Assembly (NCBI RefSeq): GCF_042453785.1 | Contig: NC_091670.1 | Span: 35,289,501 to 35,353,500, forward strand | Direction of reading: 5' to 3' | Source: Malus domestica | Taxonomy: Eukaryota; Streptophyta; Magnoliopsida; Rosales; Rosaceae | Length of the DNA: 64,000 nt | Part shown: in pieces, positions 11,401-21,721 of the stretch | How positions within the stretch are numbered: position 1 is the stretch's first letter | How the letters are laid out: each line of letters starts with the position of its first letter | Notes under the pieces: generated by a model | Database searches by the model: none | What the model saw: only the letters and a program-made list of their open reading frames with translations | What the model was told of the DNA's origin: nothing | Translations under genes and position numbers: made by a program

Positions 11401-12222
11401 TGCCACGGCTTTCATTTTCTTCTCCTTCTCGCCGTCCTCTGAGCTCGAAAGAACATCCATTTCCCTGGCATACCAAATCTTCACATGTAAAAGATGTGGA
11501 AGAAAGAAATGCTCCCAAAGATCAGGAAGAAAATGTGTTCTTGCCAAACTCGCTGAATCACAGAACACTTGAAGCAATTGCCTCGCCGAAAGCCGGTCAT
11601 TTTTCTCAATCTTGTGAACGATCGACAAGTAGAGTTGAGCACAAGCAGAGAGATGAGAATTGCTAGATTTTGAGGAACCAACAACGTTCAAAACCCGAAT
11701 CGTATTCTTCACTTTTTTCGTCCTAACTTCCATACTTTCCGACCATTGATCTTCCACCAACTTATCAACACTTTCAATACCCAGTTCCAAGTTTCCCAAC
11801 ATCCCATTATCCAGATCCTTTTTCTTTCTCACCAAGCAAGCCCTGCACTTTTCGCGGATTGTTTCCCGAAAACCCTCATCCTTCACATACCTCCCAACAT
11901 AACCGCTAAGTATCGAAACCACAGCTCTAGTGGTAACTTCATCAATGGCAGCAGGCTCACTAGCCATCGAACTCTCCGAAACCAATGACTTGGAATTCGA
12001 CCTCTCCGAAGTAGTACTCACCCTCCTCGACGACCCTTTTCGCGTCCGAGCCTTGTGGTGCGGAAAATCGTAACTTTTTCGATCCTGGCAGATGTGCACA
12101 GGCAGAAATAGAGCCGTAAGTTCATCTCTTTCTCTGTACATCAATGGTTTCTGGCCTTTCGGGTACTTATTTTTTTCTAGTCCGACTCGTTCTTGGGTGA
12201 GCAGTTCCTTCAAGGAAGCCAT
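8446..12222 (-). CDS. LIN/CERBERUS-like armadillo-repeat protein lacking U-box and WD40 (7 exons, 988 aa)
   Basis: Exons on the minus strand, 5' to 3': 12222-11207, 11083-10936, 10829-9856, 9767-9620, 9449-9198, 9110-8801, 8564-8446. All junctions are GT-AG and in phase, total 989 codons with stop. Exon 1 carries the LIN-type N-terminal region (EVTTRAVVSILSGY, SACAQLYLSIVHKIEKND, LWEHFFLPHLLHVKIWY). Exons 3-6 carry the helical armadillo-like region (LLVYLQRAPLEERPL, YREEAIEAIIEAL). Named homologues such as legume LIN/CERBERUS are E3 ligases for symbiosis and add a U-box between these parts and WD40 repeats after them. Neither is visible here; the protein stops right after LVTWTANELISIITSN. 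Ligase activity is therefore doubtful and a scaffold role is possible. Intron 6 holds a MITE. Confidence 0.85.
8614..8768 (-). mobile_element. MITE family A, copy 4 (inside LIN-like intron 6)
   Basis: Reverse-oriented copy: starts AAAGGAAAACTAATGAAAAT and ends GTTTTTCGTTGAAGTTTC on the plus strand. It occupies most of the 236 bp intron between exons 6 and 7 without touching the splice sites. Confidence 0.75.
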
Positions 12223-13278
12223 TTTCCGGAGGATTACTGCATTTAGGGATGGAGGAAATAAGTGTTAGTGTGAAGGTTCTTCCGCACTGACATCCCACAA
12301 AACCAGAAGATACAAAAAAGACAGCTATGTTAGCTATTACAAGGGAAAGAGCCGAAAGATGGTTACAGATATGAGGACAAAGATTGGACTGGAGTCTTTG
12401 CCTGACACCTTTTTAACGTTTTAATTGTAAAGCGATTAAATTTGTAGAAAAAAATTTAAAAATTAAAGAATATGGAGGTTAATAATTGTTTTATTGCTTA
12501 AGTATTAATAAACATGTTAATTTTTATTGGTGACATATTATTTAGTTTGTAAATTTTATCTATAAATTTAATTTCCCTAGCGTTATCCTTAAAACGTTTA
12601 ATGAAACAGTCGGGATCTAAACCGGTTTGAATTTGGACCAGGATGAGTTTTTTTGGAATAGAGATTTGAACTTAGGTACAGAGAGATGAGGGTAACATTT
12701 TTGCCAACTGACATAACCCACGTCGGTCTTTTTTTTTTATATTTATTTTTATTATCTTGGATGTTAAACAAGAGAAAGTATCATTTTTTTGGGTATTTGG
12801 TACCAAATATGAGCTGCTAATTGTTGTGGGGCTTTTGTGTCGCGGATTTTAATGGGCTTGTGTTGTAAAGAGACGAGTTTTCCTATGGGATGTTTTGGGT
12901 CTAACTCATGAATAGGGAATGTGAAGATTTTGGTTCGTCTCTTTACAACACATGCCATGAAAATGTTCGACGTAAAACCTCCAAATACTAATTAAGAGCA
13001 TTTCTAATAAAAAAATGCATTTTTTTCTTGGTGTATTATTATTTCATTCCAAGTCAAATGCATAACCTTTGATTAAGCGTGAATAACTCACAAACAACGA
13101 CAATCAGAAATCATTCGCACATATCTAGACATTCAAGAATATGAATATATAGATACTTATTATTTAATATATACCCAAGCAATTATGCAAGTTTGACCAT
13201 TGACCATTGCTATAAGATGACATGTAACATGTTGCATGGTGGCTTAGAGAGAGAGAGAGAGAGAGAATCGTCCACGTG

Positions 13279-13314
<36 letters not shown>

Positions 13315-13363
13315 CGTCCACGTCACTGTTGTCACATGCAAAAGTTAATGTGAAAACAAAAGA
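12223..13363. other. Promoter side of the LIN-like gene and AT-rich spacer
   Basis: Upstream region of the minus-strand LIN-like gene, then AT-rich DNA with no recognisable gene. Two (GA)n blocks at 13249-13265 and 13282-13311 are each followed by GAATCGTCCACGT, so about 50 bp is duplicated in tandem. Confidence 0.5.
13249..13325. repeat. (GA)n microsatellite duplicated with its flank
   Basis: Two GA tracts, each followed by AGAATCGTCCACGT and then C or G. The shared flank shows a short tandem duplication including the microsatellite. Confidence 0.8.
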
Positions 13364-13855
13364 GAGTAAATTGTAATAATGGTCTCTCAACTTTAATCAA
13401 ATTGAAGCAATGCTCTCTTAATTAAAAACTCATTACAATTGATTTCGCAACTCATCAAAATGTGTAGCTATAGTCTTTTTTGTTAATTTCGTCAGAATTT
13501 TGTCAAAATAAGTTATGTTAGAAGGACTATGGCTACAATTAGGGTCCCTCAACTCATCAAAGCGTGTAGTTATGGTCATTTTCTTCAATTTTGTCAGAAT
13601 TTTGTCAAAATGAATTATGTTGGAAGGACCATTGCTATAATTGGGTTAAAGTTGAGGGATAATTTCTCCAATTGGATTAAAATTGAGGGATAATTTCTCC
13701 AGTTGAATTAAAGTTGAGGAATCAATGGTAATAAATTTTTAGTTAAGGGACCATAGTTGCACGTTTTGATGAGTTGAGGGGCCAAATAGATTTTTAGTTG
13801 AGAGACAGTTGCTCCAATTAAGTTAAAGTTAAGAAACCATTACTACAATTTACTC
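13364..13855. repeat. Palindromic repeat family B, copy 1
   Basis: About 490 bp element whose left end (GAGTAAATTGTAATAATGG, CTCAACTTTAATCAAATTG) is the inverse of its right end (CAATTAAGTTAAAGTTAAG, CATTACTACAATTTACTC). Internal phrases such as CAACTCATCAAAATGTGTAG also recur in both orientations. It has no coding capacity and would fold into a long hairpin if transcribed. A second copy lies at 49771. Confidence 0.75.
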
Positions 13856-13860
13856 TTAAA

Positions 13861-14741
13861 AAAATTAAAACAGAAGCATACAAAATAGTTAGGACAAAAA
13901 TATAAGGTAATACCCCAAAAGCTCATGACTCATACGAGTCATTGACGCTGTGGTTTTGTTTGTTATCTCCTCCTCTCATTTCTCCATCTTTTTCTCTGCC
14001 ATGCCATGCCATGTTTTTTTCTTTGTTTTCCAAAAATGACTAGTAAGTGGCCTTGCTACAGCAGGCTATCTTTTTGAGGATCGAGGCTCACATAGGTATT
14101 TAAGTCTCTTTTTAGCAACTATCATGTGATTAACCAACGTTAAGAATCGAACTTATAACATAACTTTGCAATACAGGGCTGAAATTCATCCTCAACTACT
14201 AAATCTCCTTATGATCGTTGCCACTTGCCATGTTTTCTTCTGCTGTTGGCACGCCTTGTTCTTTAGTAAATTGACAATTGTTCTCTTCCAAAATATTACT
14301 TTCTCTGAACCGGTTTAGCCCAACGGTTTTAGGGTTCAGACCGTTTTAAGTTTTGCCTTGGGCAGAAGTGGTATCCGACCGGTTTTGTTTTGAAGGGAAG
14401 TCGTGACATCAGCATAATAAAGAATTTGCCAAACATCTCTTCATTAATTTGTTAAATAAAGAATTTACCAATAAAATTGGAAAAAACAATTCATCAAGGT
14501 CTTTCAAGTGGTCCAAGAAGGAGTTATACTTTTGTCAAGACAAAAGGTTTGAATATAATATTAAAGATGCTTTATTAATTTTTTTTATCATAAGCAATGT
14601 TATTTAAAAATGAGAGAAAAAAAGAGAAGGTACACTACAATTAACATAACAACCAGTTGAAAAATGCTAGTTATCTAGCTAGCAATAGATTTCTCTCAAA
14701 TGGGCTTGTGAGACCAACATCTTGGGGCTAATGTTGGAGCC
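13861..14741. other. AT-rich spacer without recognisable feature
   Basis: No gene, clear repeat end or structured RNA was found here. Confidence 0.4.
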
Positions 14742-14757
14742 GCTCAAGGGCCTACTT

Positions 14758-14975
14758 TAAAAAAAAAAAAAAAAAAAAAAACGACAACTAGTGGCAAGTT
14801 ACGGTTATCCATCATTTTCAGGGGTTGGGAAGACTTATAGAGGCATTTCAACCTCCCTTTAGCTACAAGTCTGGCTTTCAGACCAGCAGCAAGTTTTGAA
14901 CCCGAGACCTCACAGTTTTTAGTTTTAAGAAATCTCATAATTTGTTATTTTCCACTGGACCACCAACTCATGATT
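14758..14975 (-). mobile_element. tRNA-type SINE (family S2), minus strand, with long A tail
   Basis: On the minus strand it opens with an A-box-like TGGTGGTCCAGTGGAAA, has a B-box-like GGGTTCAAAAC and the family phrase GGTTGAAATGCCTCTATAAG. On the plus strand an A-run marks the tail side at 14758-14781. Flanks GCTCAAGGGCCTACTT (14742-14757) and GCTCAAGGACGTACTT (14976-14991) form a 14/16 duplication. Related copies are at 24636 and 30802. Confidence 0.75.
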
Positions 14976-15038
14976 GCTCAAGGACGTACTTGGTTTAGTA
15001 GAATATCTCATGCATTCTTCAAATGGTGTACTTGGCTT

Positions 15039-15680
15039 CAGTGACGGATCCAGGAAATAATATTATGGGGGTCAGTAAGAATTGCGCGCGCAGTATGCAA
15101 ATTTTTTTAACAAAAATAGCATGCATATTGTCATTTCATCGAGTTTTGGTATGCCTGAAGTCATTTGGAAATGTATACAACACACCAGTTAATGCCTCAT
15201 TTACGTAGGTAACTAACATGTTCCAAGGTTGCTCTCATATAAATGCTTAACAAAGAAACACACTTATCTTGAACACACTAACAATGTTTGATATCATTGC
15301 ATCCCATTAATATGTTTGTCTAAGAATGATGATATTTTGTTATTCTCTGAAATCACAATTTCATTTACTTTGCATTTTTGGATAGTTTTTTACTTGGTTC
15401 TTTTTTTTTCTGCCTACAATTGTAATCACAAATAACAAACAAGTCAGAGGTAAATAATATTAGGACTAGACTGTAAAGGGGCAACACCTCTCTAATGCAT
15501 TTTACAAGCAGTTGAAGGGCATATATGAAGGGCAACTCCAACCTTTAAAGGGCAGCATCCAAGTCATCCATAGACATTCATCGAAGTTCGAAGGGTCAAC
15601 ACTCAAGTTATCCCTAAACATTCATTGAAGTTTGGGTATCAGTTGACCCCCCAGGGCGCCCCTCAATGCATCCGCCCCTG
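15039..15680. mobile_element. Non-autonomous hAT element with perfect 8-bp target-site duplication
   Basis: Flanked by identical CTTGGCTT at 15031-15038 and 15681-15688. The termini are CAGTGACGGATCCAGG on the left and, reversed, CAGGGGCGGATGCATTG on the right, matching the CAGnGGCGGA ends of plant hAT elements. The 642 bp interior codes for nothing long, so it needs a transposase supplied elsewhere. Confidence 0.87.
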
Positions 15681-15688
15681 CTTGGCTT

Positions 15689-16903
15689 AGTATAATATCT
15701 CATGTATTCTTCAACTGAAGAAGGTCATCTTTGGAGGATAAAAAATAGGTTGGAAGAAGAAGTTTAAAAGAAATATTTTAAGTTATATTTTAAAATCGGA
15801 GAAGAGCGTAGAAGATGAATATCTTATTTACAGAACAACCCCACCACATGCTGATTGATTTATAAAGTTAAACAATTAGTCAAAAGTAATGAAGTTAGTG
15901 TCTTGATGATGACCACCTGATGACGATTGCATGCAGATCATATGGATCCCTTGAACCATAGATCAAGTCTACACTAATCTTCCCTCAAAAAAAAAAAAAC
16001 AAAAAAAAAAGTCTACACTAATCAAACATAAAATAATTTTCATTGCTTAACAAATAACTAATACATGTTAACTTAGTAAACAAAATATATGACGTACGTA
16101 GCAATTTCGCAGCAATAGAGCATGCAAATATCTGTCGTGTACTCACAAGCCACACTCAAACATAACATTAGATAATATGGGATGATGGGTTCTTTTGTTT
16201 CTTTTTAGTAGTAGGTAATATTTTCTTTTCAAATTCGTCGTATGGGAAAGAACATTTTTTATATATGTATGTATGTGTGTGTGTATGTGTGTATCGACGA
16301 TGGGACATGTAGATTATGTTAAATAATGTAGTCAATCAAGTGGCAAGCATAGAAAAACATGTATATAGCTATGTCCACTCCCTACATCTTGTTTGACCAA
16401 ATGATCATATCATCCTCTCTTTTTCTATAAAGGAGAGGTAACGAAGAAAATGATATATTAATTACGCATTTTTATAATTGAAGTATTTTTTTTTATATAA
16501 AAAATGAAGGCGAACAATGACCAATTCATGCATGTGCTAGTATCTATTTCGTTTAGAAAAGATTTAGAAGTCCATTCAAATCTTTAAAATAAAATTTGTA
16601 AGGTTTTAGTTAGGAGTAGTTTAGGAATGAGTAAAGTGCTTTTTTTTTTTGTTTTTTGAAAAATGATAAACACAAATTATTTTTAAGTTCTCACACACTT
16701 AAATTCAGTTTGTTGGTTAGGCTTGATTTATTAAATCTGATGACTAGAAATTTTAAAAAAAATTATGTGAGAATCTAAAAAGAGAGAAAATCACTTTTTT
16801 TTTTCCCTTAACTTTGGTGGGAGGGTAAGGAAAATATGGAAGGTGAAATGAACAATGAGTGGGTGAAAATAGCACTTTAGTACCACTTTAATCGAGATAT
16901 TGA
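15689..16903. other. AT-rich spacer without gene
   Basis: A short GT/AT run (16261-16295) and A-runs are present. No coding potential is apparent. Confidence 0.4.
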
Positions 16904-17132
16904 TGCTCGTTTGGAAGTGTCTTTAAAATGTGTGAAACCGTATTTGTTGAAAATATTTTTGAAATCAATCCCTGATAAATATATGAGTGAATCTTATAAA
17001 AGTGCTTGAAGTACTTTCTGCAAGAAGAACTATAATTATTTGCTTCTTATAAAAATTACTTTGCTTTTTGAAATCCAAAAATATTTTTCTAAAAATGCTT
17101 CCAGTTATTTTAAAAACAATTCCAAACAAGCC
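16904..17132. mobile_element. TIR MITE (GCTCGTTTGGAAG type)
   Basis: Left end GCTCGTTTGGAAGTG plus TTTAAAA; right end reversed GGCTTGTTTGGAATTG plus TTTTTAAAA, an imperfect inverted repeat of about 24 bp. The interior contains AAAAGTGCTTGAAGTACTT. Diverged relatives may lie near 3010-3130 and 32990-33190. I found no clear duplication. Confidence 0.55.
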
Positions 17133-17136
17133 ATGA

Positions 17137-17388
17137 TTAGGTTTGGTAATGTTTTTGCTTATTCTGTATGAGAGCTTCAACGACACAACCAACTCTTGCA
17201 TCAAATATCGGTTCATATGCTTGACCTACTTCTTCCTGCAATTCACTGCCTTTAAAATGCAAATAAGCATTACATTTAATTTCTTTCTCCTGATTGTACT
17301 TGCTAGCCAAATCTATCAGCCATCTTCGAGCTGCTTGTCTGCCGGAATGCCTCCTTGATTTTCTTTTTTGTTGTATTTTAAATTTCAA
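17137..17388 (-). pseudogene. Unrecognised short open frame, possible gene fragment
   Basis: An 83-codon frame on the minus strand with protein-like composition (SGRQAARRWLIDLASKYNQ, FKGSELQEEVGQAYEP). It begins beside the MITE end at 17132 and has no visible promoter or partner exon. I do not recognise the family. It could be an exon fragment of a host gene moved or stranded here, or a chance frame. Confidence 0.25.
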
Positions 17389-17516
17389 AAATGTGATTTT
17401 TTTCGTCTACATGGCATCAAATGATTGGTTGCGTGGACTTTTTGTATGCCACATCATCAAACTAATAGAAAATTTAACATATTTTGATAATCAAGGATTA
17501 CATTGATGTGCAGTAC

Positions 17517-18034
17517 TTAATTTCAAAGACGATATTGCTTGATTTTGAAAATAAGAAACTATTTTAATAACTTAAGTTAATTTCAAGGATCATTTGCTAT
17601 AAAAGTCATTTATATGACTTGGGGAAAGAATTACATTGATTAATATGTTAGGCACGACATAATTACATTGACTTTATTTATTTTTTTGGTAAAATTACAT
17701 TGACCTTATTTATTGCGCTCACAACCGAGCTTTTAAAGACGAAATGCCATCGACAAGATGGACAAATTTTTTAGTGTGTTTATATAGTTCATTTTTAAAT
17801 GTTTAACTCATTACATAATAACATATGTCGTATTGTTCCGTATTCTAATACATTAAAAAATCTCTCAAGCAACGTCCTTAAAAAAAGGCATGTGTGCTGC
17901 ATGCTACATGATTCGTTTTGATGAATTTTCAACTGTAATTGACACTGCAAGCAGCTTTTGTGTGTTAAATTGTCAAAAGAGCAAATAGTATATCAGCCAA
18001 ACTTCTCAAGGAACCAGTCAAAAAATGTCGATGC
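17517..18034. other. AT-rich spacer
   Basis: No gene seen. Contains short AT-rich phrases such as GGCACGACATAATTACATTG. Confidence 0.35.
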
Positions 18035-18037
18035 TTA

Positions 18038-20238
18038 AACCATCTCCAACTGAATGGTTTAGAGGGCCAGGCCAAAAAGTTTGTGGGCCCCATTGGACAA
18101 AAAAGGGCCAAAAGGCCAACTGGGAGGCTCAAATGAGCCAGCGCCTCAAGCCGGGCTAGAATTCAAATGCAACGGTTAGCTAGCCATTATTTTTTATTTT
18201 TTATTTTTTTTACAAAATTTGTTTAAAAATTTGTAATAACTCTTTTCTTTTTTCCCTATACCTTCCTAAACCATTAAACATTTCATAACATTAAGTAACA
18301 TGAAACAACATTAAACAATATTAAACAACATTAAACAACATTAAATAACATTAAATAACATTAAACAACATAAAAATTATACAACATAAAAAATAAAATA
18401 AAAACATTTAACAACATGAAACTTAAACAACATTTTTAAAAACATTTAACAACATAAAACTTAAACGCTTACTTCATGCTATTTTTTGGCCCAAAGATGT
18501 GCAACAAAATCCTGTTGTAAGTACTTGTTTGTGGCACATGAACGTATCATTCTATAGCGCCTCATGTACTCATTAAGATACTACCAGTTCTTGGATTGAA
18601 AGACAAATTAGGCCTATCATATATTTTTGCATGAGCTATTTTTGACCTATTTGGATCATCTTGTTCATCACTGGACTCTCCATTAATATACCCATCTCAC
18701 TCATCCTCCACAATCAATTTTTTCTTTTTTGGTCAATAATCCTCCACAATCATATTGTGTAATAATGCAAGAAATCATGATGGGGTCCAAATTTTCTTGA
18801 CTCCACCCTCTTGCCGGTTCGCTGATGATCTTCCATCGTGCTTGTAGCATATCGAAACTCTCTCAACATCTTTTCGGTATGCCTCTTGGTGTAAGGTAAA
18901 CAACTTTTTGGCATCATTCATAGGGTTTGGAATTGCTTGGACAAGTGTCGCCCATTTTGGGTAAATGCTATCTGCCAAGTAATACCACATGTTGTACTGG
19001 CGGTCGATGATGTAGTAGTCAAGTTGAGGTGCTTTACCTTTCGCCAGGGTATTGAAGAAGGGTGAACGCCCAAGAACTATAATGTCATTTTGGGATCCAG
19101 GGACTCCAAAGAAAGCATGTCAGATCCATATGTCATACGAGGTAACTGCCTCTAACACAACAGTTGGCTTTCTTGACCTTCCGCATAAGCCTTATTGCCA
19201 TCCGATGGAAAATTCTTCCAATCCCAATGCATGTAGTCTAATGACCCTATCATGCCCGGAAACCCATGGTCTTTAACTTTGCAAATGAGCTGATCCAGAT
19301 CTTTTTTATTTAGCTCGCAGAGGTACTCGTCTTTGTAAAGCTAAACAATTATGTCACAAAATTTAACAAGAGTATCAAGGCATGTAGACTCAGACATACC
19401 ATGGGTTTCATCCATCGAATCAACTAGGGAGCCATAGGCCATCATTCGGAGTGCAACAGTAACATTCTGATGAGGTGAGAAACCAGGGTGGCCTACTTTG
19501 TCCCGCTTCTGTCGAAAGTATGGATTGACCTGCTGGACATCACGAAGTGAACACTCGAAGACATGATGCCTAATTCGGAAACGACGTTTGAAATCCTCTT
19601 CTGTGTACATCGAGTTAGGGTTAAAGTAGTTGTTCATCAGATTGACATGCGTCATCACTCTGTTTCGTGGTTTGTAAGAGCGACAAGCAACAGAGCCACC
19701 CCATTGAGGTTGTTCCTGAGTTGGCAGACACATCATGACCGCAACCATGTCTACTACTCTATTTTGTATGTTGCGCCATGCTTCATCTTCTTCATCAGAC
19801 TCCTCATCTTCTCGTCTCATCTGCTCCCATTTTTCTTCCAATTAAAGGATCCCCAGTTGGAATCCGAAAATGATCCAAAGTTGGATTTCATTGCAGATTT
19901 GAATTGAAAGAGATTGAATTCAAAGGTGTGCGAATTATAATCCAATATCCACCTCATTTTTAGCCAAACAAAATTCAAATCCAACAGCTAGCTGACATCA
20001 CTTAGCTGTTGGATTTAAATTTAAGTTGTACTTTTTAAATAATAAATTATGTTTGGCACTATGACCCTTTGGCCTTAGGTTGAAGACGGTTTTTTGTGAC
20101 AAGACTAAAATGAGCCATTTGGCCCTCAATTGGAGATGGTAAGAAATATGGTTTTGCACTGTTCATTAAAATATTAATTTATTGGAGGACCAGATGGCTA
20201 AAATGAGCATTTTGACAAGTCTTCGGTTGGAGATAACC
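18038..20238 (-). mobile_element. PIF/Harbinger DNA transposon with TTA target-site duplication
   Basis: Flanked by TTA at 18035-18037 and 20239-20241, the 3-bp target typical of PIF/Harbinger. Termini share ATCTCCAACYGAA in inverted orientation (AACCATCTCCAACTGAA left; GGTTATCTCCAACCGAA reversed right). The 2.2 kb element encodes a decayed transposase on the minus strand (18735-19841). The 3' part (about 18290-18450) is a run of ATTAAACAAC-like units. It can no longer make its own transposase but may still be mobilised in trans. Confidence 0.85.
18735..19841 (-). pseudogene. Decayed PIF/Harbinger transposase (HARBI1/ALP1-like nuclease family)
   Basis: The first 166 codons (19841-19341) read EDFKRRFRIRHHVFECSLRD and SESTCLDTLVKFCDIIV, the family's N-terminal and pre-catalytic blocks. 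After a stop at 19341 the same frame continues with DEYLCELNKKDLDQLI, GFPGMIGSLDYMHWDWKNFP (first DDE-type Asp block), then is lost again. Further on another frame gives YYLADSIYPKWATLVQAIPNP and EAYRKDVERV, matching the family's YYLADGIYP and RKDVER blocks. At least two premature stops and one or more frame changes separate these parts, so it is inactive. Confidence 0.85.
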
Positions 20239-20262
20239 TTATCATTCTAGCTTTTTAAAATA

Positions 20263-20479
20263 GGACCAGGATCCTCTCCTGAGCTAAGGATGAGGATCCT
20301 CCTCATCAAGTGATGTGGGCCGTTGGATGAAAATCTAACGGTTACAATTATTATAACTTTAAAGGGGCCCCATGTTTGTAGCCGTTGGATGAAATCCAAC
20401 GGCCCACACTCATTATCCAACGGCCCACGCTCATTGATGAGGAGGACTCTCATCCTTAGCTCAGGAGAGGATGTGGTCC
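20263..20479. mobile_element. Mutator-type MITE with perfect 9-bp target-site duplication
   Basis: Flanked by TTTAAAATA at 20254-20262 and 20480-20488. Ends are long inverted repeats (GGACCAGGATCCTCTCC left; GGACCACATCCTCTCC reversed right; both continue TGAGCTAAGGATGAG). The 217 bp element is nearly one hairpin and inserted just to the right of the Harbinger element. Confidence 0.85.
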
Positions 20480-20488
20480 TTTAAAATA

Positions 20489-21721
20489 AACAAAAAGATG
20501 ACATATTTTGCTTATGAATCACACGGTATGGCAACCATGGCCGACACCAACTCCGTCTCTAACCTTTTGCCCCCTCTCTCTCTCTCTATTCACAGACGAA
20601 AGCGAAAGATTAACCAAAATAATAAACTACTGCGCCTACAATGGCTCTCCATTTTCCCACACTTGCAGTGTTCGCAATTTCCAAACAAAAACAAAACACT
20701 TCCATTAATTTACACCGAGGCTGCGTCACCTCACCCCAGCTGGGATCGCTGATGCTATCTCAATCGTCACCAAAGCGACTTCATCTCCCTCTAACGAAAT
20801 TTCTCACCTCCTTCTCTCTCTCGCTTTAAAAAAACACATAAAAAAGCTTGTTTTCTCTCTGTTCTCTCTCTCTCTCTCTACTTTCTGACTCTGTTTCTCT
20901 GAATTGAATCCTACCCTTTTGGCCCCCCACCTCTCTGTCCTCCCTGCCAATCTTGGGATTTGATATCTGTGAGTTTTGTTCTGGTTGATATGGTTGAAAG
21001 TTTGCTTCTTCTTGTTTTGGGGAATTTTGGGTTTGCTGCAATTTTCCTGAGATGAGTTCTTTTGATGTTATGGGTTTTGAAATTCAGGTGGGATTTGATA
21101 GGAAAACTACAACTTGTAGCAGAAGCCAATAACAGTACATGTGTAAATTTTTTTTATTAGTTTTTATACAACTCTTTTGATTAAATCTGCAAAAGTTTCT
21201 GTTTTGTGCAGTATTACAAAATTACATCATATAATATATTGGTTCCAATATTTGGTTTATATTGTTGTAGTTAGATCTTGAGCATCAATATTCTAGCTTT
21301 GTATTTTAGATTTTGTTTCTATTTCCAATTTGGAAGCTTCAACTTAGCAGTTTTAATTTGGAAGCTTGAAATTAGCAGTTTTAATCCAATGGTTTTGTGT
21401 TTCAAGTCTTTTCAATGAAACCCACCTTTCAAAATTGAAGAGCAAAATCACAGTTTGTGATAGGTTCCCCTTTTGTTAAATAGTCTGTTTACCTTGCTTT
21501 TCGTTCCTTAAAAGCACTTTTGCTTATAGGTTTTTACCAAACCAATCAGATGGATCATAATATTTTGAGAGCTATAGCCTATAGCTTGTGTTGGAAGAAT
21601 TAGACAGCTTTCGGGCTCTTGTTCTTCAAAGGAACTAGTTCTAGATTTTGCTATCTTCAAGCAGTATGTGATTAGGCTTGACATCCATACATCCTAGGCT
21701 CTACAGGTCTAAAGTCGATTA
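20489..21721. other. Promoter and 5' leader region of the first NPR gene
   Basis: CT-rich tracts near 20573-20590 and 20849-20880 and a TC-rich sequence precede the ATG at 21722. The long distance suggests a 5' UTR with an intron, but I could not fix its boundaries. Confidence 0.4.
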
